Positions 57,246 to 64,000 of a stretch of DNA of 64,000 bases are shown here, piece by piece. The notes under the pieces are model-generated. The model made no database searches, was not told the DNA's origin, and saw only the letters and a list, made by a program, of their open reading frames with translations. Origin of the DNA: Calothrix sp. 336/3 (GTDB lineage: Bacteria; Cyanobacteriota; Cyanobacteriia; Cyanobacteriales; Nostocaceae); NCBI RefSeq assembly GCF_000734895.2, contig NZ_CP011382.1, positions 2,954,700 through 3,018,699 on the forward strand. Direction: 5' to 3'. A program made the position numbers and the translations under genes. Numbering within the stretch: position 1 is the first letter of the stretch; every line of letters begins with the position of its first letter.

Positions 57246-58403
57246 ATGTCAATAAATATTCCTTTTGTAGACTTGACTTTACAACACGCACCAATTCAAA
57301 CAGAGTTGGAGCAGGCGATTCAAGATGTTTTGACTGTGGGTGATTTTGTTTTAGGGCAAGCATTAGTCAACTTTGAAACGGCTTTTGCTGCTGCCTGTGG
57401 TACGGGATATGGTGTGGGTGTTGCTTCTGGTACAGACGCGATCGCCCTCGGTTTACAAGCTTGTAATATCGGTGCTGGAGACGAAGTTATATTACCTGCA
57501 AATACCTTTGTTGCAACTTTAATTGGTGTTTTGCGAGCAGGTGCCACACCCATTTTTGTTGATTGTCATCCGGAAACGGCTTTAATTGATTTAGAAGCAG
57601 CAGCTAAAGTTGTAACCAGTAAAACAAAAGCCATCATCCCTGTACATTTGTACGGACAAATGGTGTCTCCCAAGCAACTTTTAGATTTTGCTGATACTTA
57701 TAAATTGTTAATTTTTGAAGATGCAGCACAAGCACATTTAGCAGAAAGGGAAGGATACCGCGCTGGTGCTGTGGGAATTGCTGCTGCTTTTAGTTTCTAT
57801 CCCAGTAAAAATTTAGGCGCATTTGGGGATGGAGGAATGTTAGTCACCAAAGATGCAGATGTGGCACAAAAAATGAAGCGTCTGCGAAATTACGGTGCTG
57901 CACAAAAATATTTTCATGTGGAGTCAGGAACAAACAGTCGTTTAGATACAATCCAGGCAGCAATTTTACAGAGAAAATTACCCTATCTCTCACAATGGAA
58001 TAGCGATCGCCAACGAATTGCCCAACAGTATGATAGTCAACTATCATCTTTAATGAATAGCGGTATCATTCCGATCCAAAATCAAAGTGCTAACGGGCAC
58101 GTTTATCATTTATACGTTATCAGAGTCCAGGAAACTTGTTCTCTTCCCAGGGAAGAAATCCAAGGGAAACTTGCAGATTTAGGTATTCAGACAGGGATTC
58201 ACTACCCAATTCCTTGCCATCTGCAACCAGCATTTACCTACTTACGCTATCAAATTGGTGATTTCCCCCATGCAGAGAGATTAGCCAAGGAGATTCTATC
58301 TTTACCTATGTATCCTGGATTACAAAGTATTCAAGTTAACTCAGTTGTGGATGCATTAGTAACTATGCTGACGGGAGAACAACAGAAATTGTTATACGTC
58401 TAG
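57246..58403 (+). CDS. DegT/DnrJ/EryC1/StrS-family sugar aminotransferase
   Basis: 385 residues, PLP-dependent. The cofactor Lys is K188 in FYPSKNLGAFGDGG; Asp159 and Gln162 (FEDAAQAH) hold the pyridine nitrogen and phenolic oxygen. The start IPFVDLTLQHAPIQTELEQA and GSGTDAIALGL-like VASGTDAIALGL are family-typical. The C-terminus HYPIPCHLQPAF is also typical. Such enzymes aminate 3- or 4-keto nucleotide sugars for lipopolysaccharide or exopolysaccharide. The cluster after it has no obvious keto-sugar maker, so the substrate is supplied elsewhere. It starts the plus-strand polysaccharide/exosortase set. Confidence 0.93.
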   Translation: MSINIPFVDLTLQHAPIQTELEQAIQDVLTVGDFVLGQALVNFETAFAAACGTGYGVGVASGTDAIALGLQACNIGAGDEVILPANTFVATLIGVLRAGATPIFVDCHPETALIDLEAAAKVVTSKTKAIIPVHLYGQMVSPKQLLDFADTYKLLIFEDAAQAHLAEREGYRAGAVGIAAAFSFYPSKNLGAFGDGGMLVTKDADVAQKMKRLRNYGAAQKYFHVESGTNSRLDTIQAAILQRKLPYLSQWNSDRQRIAQQYDSQLSSLMNSGIIPIQNQSANGHVYHLYVIRVQETCSLPREEIQGKLADLGIQTGIHYPIPCHLQPAFTYLRYQIGDFPHAERLAKEILSLPMYPGLQSIQVNSVVDALVTMLTGEQQKLLYV

Positions 58404-58482
58404 AAATGGAAAATTGGGTGAATTGTATTAATTTCAACACCCAATCTCCTGAAAATACTCACTTAACTAATAAGAAAATATT

Positions 58483-59370
58483 ATGCGAACGTCAAGCAGA
58501 TTTTTTTTATCCCCACAGCTATTAAATCTCAGTATTATTGCTATCTTCGCCTTACTGTATGCTCCTATTTTTCTCCATTGGTTAAATGGTTGGTTGCATA
58601 AAAGTATTAGTACGGAGCACGAGTACTTTAGTCACGGTATAATTGGTTTACCATTTGCTGGCTATATTAGTTGGACTTTGCGCCGTCAATGGCAGCGATT
58701 ACCCAACGAAACCAATCCGATAGGGGCTTTCCTCTTATTAATTGGTGGGGTTCTCTATCTCAGTGGTTTAGCTGAGTGGGTAAATCTTTCTTTACCTGTA
58801 CTTTTGGCAGGGCTTTGTTTATGGTTTAAAGGAATACCAGGATTAAAACTGCAAACCTTTCCCCTAGTTTTAGTGTTTTTAGCTACCCCCACCCAAGTAC
58901 CTTACTTAATTGCTCCCTATACATTTCCCCTACAAAGCTTTATTGCTGGGACTGCGGGATTTATACTGAATATTCTGGGGATGAAAGTGAATGTTGATGG
59001 TATCAATATTTATGTAGAAGGCAGGATTGTGGAAGTTGCACCCTACTGTGCAGGGTTAAAAATGTTATTTACAACTATCTACGTCAGCTTGATGCTGCTT
59101 TACTGGAATGGAGCCTTATTCTCTCGCAAAAAGACGACTTGGTTTTTGGCGATCGCGATTCTGATTAGTGTTACTGCCAATATTATCCGGAATACTTTTC
59201 TTACCTATTTCCATGGTACGGGCAATGAAAAAGCCTTTGTCTGGCTCCATGATAGCTGGGGTGGGGATATGTATTCCGCCTTGATGTTATTAAGTTTAAT
59301 ACCGATTCTTAACTGGGTTGATACTTACATTGACAATGATGAAGTAGAAATACTTGATAGTGAATCATGA
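58483..59370 (+). CDS. crtB: cyanoexosortase B
   Basis: 295 residues with about eight membrane spans. The three catalytic residues of exosortases are present: Cys189 (VAPYCAGLKML), Arg236 (NIIRNTFL) and His256 (VWLHDSWGG). Exosortases cleave PEP-CTERM signals and probably couple proteins to surface polymers. The cyano-type is recognised by the partner gene that follows and the GHL...YISWTL-like start (HGIIGLPFAGYISWTLRRQW). No PEP-CTERM protein is seen in the window; substrates are expected elsewhere. The symbol crtB here is the cyanoexosortase, not phytoene synthase. The neighbouring Wza/Wzc-type genes suit its polysaccharide link. Confidence 0.93.
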   Translation: MRTSSRFFLSPQLLNLSIIAIFALLYAPIFLHWLNGWLHKSISTEHEYFSHGIIGLPFAGYISWTLRRQWQRLPNETNPIGAFLLLIGGVLYLSGLAEWVNLSLPVLLAGLCLWFKGIPGLKLQTFPLVLVFLATPTQVPYLIAPYTFPLQSFIAGTAGFILNILGMKVNVDGINIYVEGRIVEVAPYCAGLKMLFTTIYVSLMLLYWNGALFSRKKTTWFLAIAILISVTANIIRNTFLTYFHGTGNEKAFVWLHDSWGGDMYSALMLLSLIPILNWVDTYIDNDEVEILDSES

Positions 59371-59582
59371 TTATGAGTATTTGATTTCTGCCCAATCACT
59401 AATTGTAGATATTACTGAATACAGCGTATTAAAAATTCGATAAAATCTCTGTAATTAAACATATGAGATAAAAGTACACTGTCGTGAATAATTTGAGATA
59501 CCCAAATTTTTGAAAACATCTGTGAGAACGTCGAATATCTCACAACTAATGAAAATATCACCCCGCTTATCAAATTCTCCCA

Positions 59583-60299
59583 ATGATATCCTTATCTAAA
59601 CTTGTCAAGGAGCGCCAATTTTCCCAAGCCATAGCAGTTCTATTACTACTATTTTTGTTAGTAATAGGTGCAGTTCCCGGATACTTGGCAGGAAAGTGGC
59701 AATGGCAACAACCACCCAGCATTACAACTTTAAAGCAACTCAAGGAAATCCGTAATCATGGCTTACAGGTTCCAGGTTGGCGAATTTCTGAACAGGTAGA
59801 ACAACAAGTGGGTGAGCATGCCTGGTCATTACAATTAATGGAAAAAGAGAACTCATCACAAAGAGCCTTAATGCTACTCTTACCACAAAATGGACCGAGA
59901 AATCAGCCGCAAGTGGAGTGGACAGAGATGGAAGGATGGGGAAGAGCACGCTGGGGAAAATGGGATGTAGCACAGCTGCGAACAGTGAATTTTACAGCTA
60001 AATCCCCTGAAACCCCCAATTCCAGTGCCAACATTACAGCTAGATTTTTCCGAGCATCCACTCCAGAGTCAACATTTGCTGCTCTACAGTGGTATGCTTG
60101 GCGACAGGGAGGACACCCATCTCCCCTCAAGTGGTTTACCACTGATCAAATAGCTCAATGGCATAGACAACGCGCTGCTTGGGTAGCTGTGAGTATTTTT
60201 CTGCCTATGGAACCCCTGGGAGATATCGAAAAATCCTGGAATGAAATTAAGTCTTTAGGGGAAACAGTGCAAGCAACCTTAATCAAAAGTTATTTGTAG
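59583..60299 (+). CDS. cyanoexosortase B system-associated protein
   Basis: 238 residues. One N-terminal span (~16-37: AIAVLLLLFLLVIGAVPGYL), then a periplasmic domain with W-rich segments (GWRISEQVEQQVGEHAWSLQ, EGWGRARWGKWDVAQLRTVN) that resemble EpsI-type partners of exosortases. The end WQRQRAAWVAVSIFLPMEPL-like sequence (WHRQRAAWVAVSIFLPMEPL) is family-typical. It probably helps the exosortase or processes the polymer. It follows crtB by 212 bases in the same direction; that leader contains no other gene. Confidence 0.9.
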   Translation: MISLSKLVKERQFSQAIAVLLLLFLLVIGAVPGYLAGKWQWQQPPSITTLKQLKEIRNHGLQVPGWRISEQVEQQVGEHAWSLQLMEKENSSQRALMLLLPQNGPRNQPQVEWTEMEGWGRARWGKWDVAQLRTVNFTAKSPETPNSSANITARFFRASTPESTFAALQWYAWRQGGHPSPLKWFTTDQIAQWHRQRAAWVAVSIFLPMEPLGDIEKSWNEIKSLGETVQATLIKSYL

Positions 60300-60326
60300 T
60301 AGGTAATCTAAGATATTTCCCCTTAC

Positions 60327-60506
60327 TTATGACTCATCACTGGATTTGGGCTTTTCTTCCTTCCAACGTCCAGCTTTGCGTGTCGCTTCCGTCAAAAGAT
60401 ACTCTATCTGAGCATTGACGCTTCTGAGTTCATCTGCCGACCATTTTTCTAAGACTTCATATAGTTTTTCATCCAAACGTAACAAAAATCTTTTTTTCTG
60501 GCTCAT
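60327..60506 (-). CDS. short Arc/CopG-like protein
   Basis: 59 residues, too short for common ORF cut-offs: start [20 protein letters not shown], then [18 protein letters not shown] and a Lys/Ser-rich tail. The pattern [23 protein letters not shown] beta strand then two helices fits a ribbon-helix-helix fold (Arc/CopG), as DNA-binding dimers. The ATG (60504-60506) lies just after the stop of the SPFH gene (60510), only 3 bases apart, so the pair is one operon. It may regulate that operon, or act with the SPFH protein in some other way. Confidence 0.82.
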   Translation of the reverse strand: MSQKKRFLLRLDEKLYEVLEKWSADELRSVNAQIEYLLTEATRKAGRWKEEKPKSSDES

Positions 60507-60509
60507 GTG

Positions 60510-61445
60510 CTAGTTATAAAGACTGCCAGTATTGACTACAGGTTGAGCAGTTTGCTCAGAAGTTAACACAACAAGTAAATTATTAATCATTGCTGCTTTG
60601 CGCTCATCATCTAACTCTAGCATCTGAGATTCGTTGATTTTATTCAAGGCTTCATTTACCATTCCCACCGCACCCTCAACAATTTGTCTGCGTGCATCAA
60701 TCAATGCTTTTGCTTGCTGTCGTCGTAACATTACCTGGGCAATTTCCGGAGCATACGCCAAATGAGATAGTCGTGCTTCAATAATTTCTACTCCTGCTAC
60801 TTCTAAACGTGCTTGCAACTCATTTTGTAATGCTTGGGCAATTTCCTCAGGTATTCCTCGCAGTGAAGGGCGTTCTGAGTCAGGGGTGTCATAGGGATAG
60901 CGAATAGCTAATGCACGAATTGCCGTTTCACTTTGAATCGCTACAAACTCTTGATAGTCGTCTACAGAGAATTTTGACTTGGAAGAGTCCAAAACTTGCC
61001 AAACCACCACGGCAGCAATTTCAATTGGACTGCCCTCAGCATCATTGACTTTAATTATTTTGCTATTAAAGTTGCGAACCCGCAAGGAAACTACTTGTTT
61101 GCGTGTAAAGGGATTAATCCACCAAAACCCAGGTTCGCGGATTGTACCTACATAACTTCCCAAAAACGTCAAAACAACCGCTTGATTGGGTTCGACACTC
61201 AAAAAGCCAGAAATAGAAGGAATAACTACTACCAATATGGTGGCGATCGCTGTAGCAACTATTTCCGCAGTCGCATCATCACCGAGAAAATCACCGACTT
61301 GCAACGCTCTACCCAACAATGCTTGCAAATCATGCACGTTGGAAAATATCCACCATCCCCAACCCAGAATAACTGCCACAGCCAGCCCAAGCACGATAAA
61401 ACCATTGACTCGAAACGCTGGAAATTCCCGAATATTTTGATGCAT
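60510..61445 (-). CDS. SPFH/band-7 domain protein
   Basis: 311 residues from ATG 61445, where GGAG lies nine bases before; the frame opens at 61475. One span at ~15-35 ([19 protein letters not shown]) and a second hydrophobic stretch ~60-85 ([20 protein letters not shown]). Then the SPFH domain ([40 protein letters not shown]) and a helical region ([20 protein letters not shown]). SPFH proteins form membrane microdomains and can control proteases or transport. The short Arc-like gene follows in the same operon. An unknown role in the envelope is plausible. Confidence 0.9.
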   Translation of the reverse strand: MHQNIREFPAFRVNGFIVLGLAVAVILGWGWWIFSNVHDLQALLGRALQVGDFLGDDATAEIVATAIATILVVVIPSISGFLSVEPNQAVVLTFLGSYVGTIREPGFWWINPFTRKQVVSLRVRNFNSKIIKVNDAEGSPIEIAAVVVWQVLDSSKSKFSVDDYQEFVAIQSETAIRALAIRYPYDTPDSERPSLRGIPEEIAQALQNELQARLEVAGVEIIEARLSHLAYAPEIAQVMLRRQQAKALIDARRQIVEGAVGMVNEALNKINESQMLELDDERKAAMINNLLVVLTSEQTAQPVVNTGSLYN

Positions 61446-61704
61446 AGAGATACTCCAATATCTAAGTATTATCAAAGTGATATCACGATAGTATCAGAAT
61501 TTCATAAAACTGCCCACTGCACCGCAAAAATTTTCTCCACCACAAACGGGACATTTGCCAAATGCAAAGTTAAAATAAGCACTCATAACAATTTGGATTT
61601 TGGTTATGAGTTATGGTTAATGACTCGCAAGTCCATTTCTCAGGAAGTGCTAGTTATTGACTATTAACCATTGACTATTGAACATTGACTAGATTTATTC
61701 CTAT
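61446..61704. other. intergenic between divergent SPFH and Wza-type genes
   Basis: About 260 bases. A frame of 223 codons at 60996-61667 on the plus strand is antisense to the SPFH gene for most of its length and is rejected. A tandem ATTGACTATTAACC-type sequence near 61650-61690 (TTGACTATT repeated with changes) is visible just before the Wza-type start. Confidence 0.4.
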
Positions 61705-63045
61705 ATGCGTGCTTTCAGCGCTCTATGTATTATTAGTTTGCATGTTGGTGTGACTTGGGCAACATTATCTCTCCCCTCTGTTGCTCAAGAAGTTTCCCCT
61801 ACACCGCAAAATAATCCTTTGCCGACTCCACCACCTGGAATGGAAGTTTCACCCGATGTGAACAACGGCATATCCCCCCAAATGACTAAGTATATTCTCG
61901 GTCCTGGGGACGTACTACAGGTACAGGTACAACGTCCTCCGGGACCCCACCGCTTGGCATACGGGGATTCCATTAGTGTGATTGTGCAACGGTTTCCCGA
62001 CTTGAGTTTTGCTACCAGCGTGAATATTGACGGTAATATATTGCTGCCCCTGGCGGGACCATTATCGGTAAAAAATTTAACATTGCAAGAAGCACAAACG
62101 AGAATTCGTGCCCGCTTGAATCAGTATGTGATTGAGCCGGTAGTAATTGTTGCCCTTACCTCTCCCCGTCCGGATTTAAACTTGTCTCTAGCTATCAATC
62201 CAGAAGGTACAGTGTTGTTACCCCAGGTAGGAACTGTGACTATCCAAGGTTTGACTGTCGAGGAAGCACAGGAGAAAATTCGCTTGGCGCTGAAAAATTT
62301 ATACAGTGACCCTGTGGTTTCCACTTCCCTCGGTGCAGCGAAACCAGTACAGGTGACAGTCGGTGGTGAAGTTTTTCGTCCAGGGATTTATTCCGTTCCC
62401 TCCAGTATTCCCCGTGTCAATGATGTGTTACAAGTGGCTGGGGGTTCAACCTTGATGGCAGATTTGCGACAAATTCAAGTCAGGCGCAGACTTATCGATG
62501 GTACAGTAGTGTCTCAAACCATTGATTTATATACACCGTTACAGAATGGTAGTAATTTTCCCAATTTTCGTTTACAAGATGGAGACGCGATCGTTATTCC
62601 CCGACGGGAAGTTGCCACAGATAACACCTATGACAGAAATTTAATTGCTCGTTCATCCCTAGCCCAACCACAGATTAAAATTCGGGTGATGAATTATGCT
62701 GCGGGGGGAATTTCCACCCAAGCAATTCCCAATGGTAGTACTTTTATTGATGTGTTATCAGGGATTAGTCTGGATACTACTAATCTTCAAGATATAGCCT
62801 TGATTCGATTTGATCCAGAGCGGGGACGAGCAGTCACCCAGAGACTGAATGGAAAAAAAGCTTTAGCTGGAGACATTTCCCAAAATGTGCCACTGCAAGA
62901 TAATGATGTGATTGTGATTGGTAGAAATCTAGTTGGTAAGATTACCAATTTACTGACAACTATTACGAGACCATTTTTTGATGTGCAAAATTTCCTACGT
63001 TTCTTTGAAACTTTGGGAGGCGGTGGTAGTGATAGCAGTAAGTAA
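61705..63045 (+). CDS. Wza-type polysaccharide export protein with SLBB domains
   Basis: 446 residues. Signal peptide at the start (ALCIISLHVGVTWATLSLPSVAQ). The Poly_export domain begins at ~65 (ILGPGDVLQVQV), and a further one (~90: FPDLSFATSVNIDGNILLPL). SLBB-like segments follow at ~150-215 (NLSLAINPEGTVLLPQVGTV) and ~217-290 (VQVTVGGEVFRPGIYSVPSS). A further SLBB-like part ends near 410. It forms an outer-membrane channel for exopolysaccharide. No lipobox Cys is seen, unlike enterobacterial Wza. The Wzc-type gene follows. Confidence 0.92.
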   Translation: MRAFSALCIISLHVGVTWATLSLPSVAQEVSPTPQNNPLPTPPPGMEVSPDVNNGISPQMTKYILGPGDVLQVQVQRPPGPHRLAYGDSISVIVQRFPDLSFATSVNIDGNILLPLAGPLSVKNLTLQEAQTRIRARLNQYVIEPVVIVALTSPRPDLNLSLAINPEGTVLLPQVGTVTIQGLTVEEAQEKIRLALKNLYSDPVVSTSLGAAKPVQVTVGGEVFRPGIYSVPSSIPRVNDVLQVAGGSTLMADLRQIQVRRRLIDGTVVSQTIDLYTPLQNGSNFPNFRLQDGDAIVIPRREVATDNTYDRNLIARSSLAQPQIKIRVMNYAAGGISTQAIPNGSTFIDVLSGISLDTTNLQDIALIRFDPERGRAVTQRLNGKKALAGDISQNVPLQDNDVIVIGRNLVGKITNLLTTITRPFFDVQNFLRFFETLGGGGSDSSK

Positions 63046-63294
63046 TTATAAATTACGACTCTCACATAATTGAGATAGGAAATATGGAGCGAAATGTGAT
63101 TTTTATGCGAAGTGTTATTTGCAAATATTTAGATTGTGTGGATATGAGTAAAATCCCAGGAAGATTAGCTCAATTTAGATAAATTTAGTTTGCTTTTAAC
63201 CTTTTTATCTATGGATTATATCCCCAATTCCTCATCTTATGCTTTGCTTTTATCTAACGTTGACTTGTGAATATTAAATTCTCCAGAGATTTCT

Positions 63295-64000
63295 ATGACC
63301 CCACCAATTGTTAAAGGCTATCTCATCTCCTTTGAGAAGTATAAGTGGATTGGAGTTGCAGGTTTTATCCTGGTTGTGGCTGGCTCTACAGTAGTTGCCA
63401 TGCAGCCAAATCCGCCAGGGACTTATCTTGCAGATGCAGCATTATCTCTGACTAGTCCACCCGTTTCTTTTTCTGCAACTGGTAGTGAGATTCAACAACA
63501 AGGACAAACACTGTCAGATACGGTTTTACTTTCTGACCCCGTAATTGAAGCAGTGGCAACAAAGCTGAATATTAAACCAAAACAAATTGGTACAAATGTG
63601 GCAATTACATTGCCGAAAAAAACGAGAACTGGTGAATTAGAATCTCCTTTTATTATCCTGAAATACAAAGATAGTGACGAGAAGCGCGCCAAGCAAGTTT
63701 TGCAAGAATTAATGATTGCCATGGTGAACTTAAGTCGGGAGATGAATACGGGACAATTAAAAGGTATTATTCAAACAATTGATAAGCGTTTACCCCAGGC
63801 AAAGAAAGAATTACAAGCTGCGGAACGAAGGTTAGAGCAATACGATCGCCTAGAAGGTCCAGCGATTTTGGCGGCACAAAATGGTAGCTTGTTAAATGGA
63901 ATTACCATTAGCCAGAATCAACAAAGCCAAATTCAATTAACAATCGCAGGCATTGATGCCCAAATTCGTAGTTTACAGGAAAAATTGGGGTTAAATGTCA
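63295..64000 (+). CDS. Wzz/Wzc-type chain-length determinant protein (partial)
   Basis: The frame starts at ATG 63295 and runs off the right edge, giving 235 residues. One span near 19-36 (WIGVAGFILVVAGSTVVAM) then a periplasmic domain of the Wzz type (AALSLTSPPVSFSATGSEIQ, LLSDPVIEAVATKLNI), with helices rich in Gln/Glu (LPQAKKELQAAERRLEQYD). Wzz/Wzc proteins control polymer length; a C-terminal tyrosine kinase and second span, if any, lie outside. It follows the Wza-type gene by 250 bases in the same direction. The first residues MTPPIVKGYLISFEKYKW are short and cytosolic. Confidence 0.85.
   Translation, partial: MTPPIVKGYLISFEKYKWIGVAGFILVVAGSTVVAMQPNPPGTYLADAALSLTSPPVSFSATGSEIQQQGQTLSDTVLLSDPVIEAVATKLNIKPKQIGTNVAITLPKKTRTGELESPFIILKYKDSDEKRAKQVLQELMIAMVNLSREMNTGQLKGIIQTIDKRLPQAKKELQAAERRLEQYDRLEGPAILAAQNGSLLNGITISQNQQSQIQLTIAGIDAQIRSLQEKLGLNV

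Noticed and set aside
60996..61667. 223-codon plus-strand frame overlapping the SPFH gene
   Set aside because: It is antisense to a well-supported SPFH gene for most of its length, and its translation has no domain and a composition unlike a real protein.
1..64000. CRISPR arrays, prophage or defence islands
   Set aside because: No regularly spaced 25-40-base repeats, phage structural genes, restriction enzymes or cas genes were seen.

Overview
The window reads as chromosomal DNA of a filamentous, probably heterocyst-forming (Nostocales-type) cyanobacterium. The evidence is the frequent HIP1 palindrome GCGATCGC, intergenic heptamer repeats of the STRR kind, and cyanobacterial gene families: BtpA, an IctB-type carrier, a KaiB-domain protein, cyanoexosortase B with its partner, a CYP110-like P450, UPF0182, the DUF512 FeS protein and a VKOR-thioredoxin fusion. 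No rRNA, tRNA, prophage, CRISPR array or intact insertion sequence was seen. The species cannot be named from this.

Layout. 1-8.8 kb: tail of an unknown gene, the large UPF0182 membrane protein, an ArsR-DUF2087 regulator, a small membrane protein, a two-gene piece of a LivG/LivM (Nat-type) amino-acid importer, a MITE-like repeat, a RelE-type toxin-antitoxin pair and a decayed small gene. 8.8-16.1 kb: glucose-6-phosphate isomerase, a cupin, UDP-GlcNAc 2-epimerase, a membrane protein, a PilT/PilU-like ATPase and a protein ending in a KaiB domain. 16.1-25.8 kb: P450, SDR, a MacAB/DevBCA-like exporter split by two unrelated small genes, a TPR lipoprotein-like or secreted protein and a single-domain response regulator. 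26-33.4 kb: a GyrA/ParC-type subunit, ferredoxin-MBL fusion, methyltransferase, zinc-ribbon protein, glycosyltransferase and exonuclease III.

33.4-48 kb: a compact lptA-lptB-lptF operon for lipopolysaccharide export with an N/S-rich membrane-anchored protein after it, UppP, the DUF512 protein, a GHL10 glycosidase, a CHASE2-PAS-GGDEF enzyme, VKOR-thioredoxin and BtpA, followed by a non-coding stretch that folds like 6S RNA. 48-56 kb: RimO, a DEAD-box helicase, an aldo/keto reductase, an IctB/O-antigen-ligase-like protein and a sensor-kinase-like protein that has lost its phosphoacceptor histidine. 57.2-64 kb: a surface-polysaccharide region with a DegT aminotransferase, cyanoexosortase B and its partner, an SPFH protein with a short Arc-like gene, a Wza-type export protein and the start of a Wzc-type chain-length protein.

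Common theme: many genes serve the envelope (LptABF, UppP, WecB, glycosyltransferases, Wza/Wzc, exosortase, exporter). The observations I rate highest are the putative 6S RNA, the KaiB fusion next to a pilT-like gene, the pseudo-histidine kinase, and the C-tract-rich linker in the GHL10 gene. Nothing seen amounts to a clearly new multi-gene defence or metabolic system.
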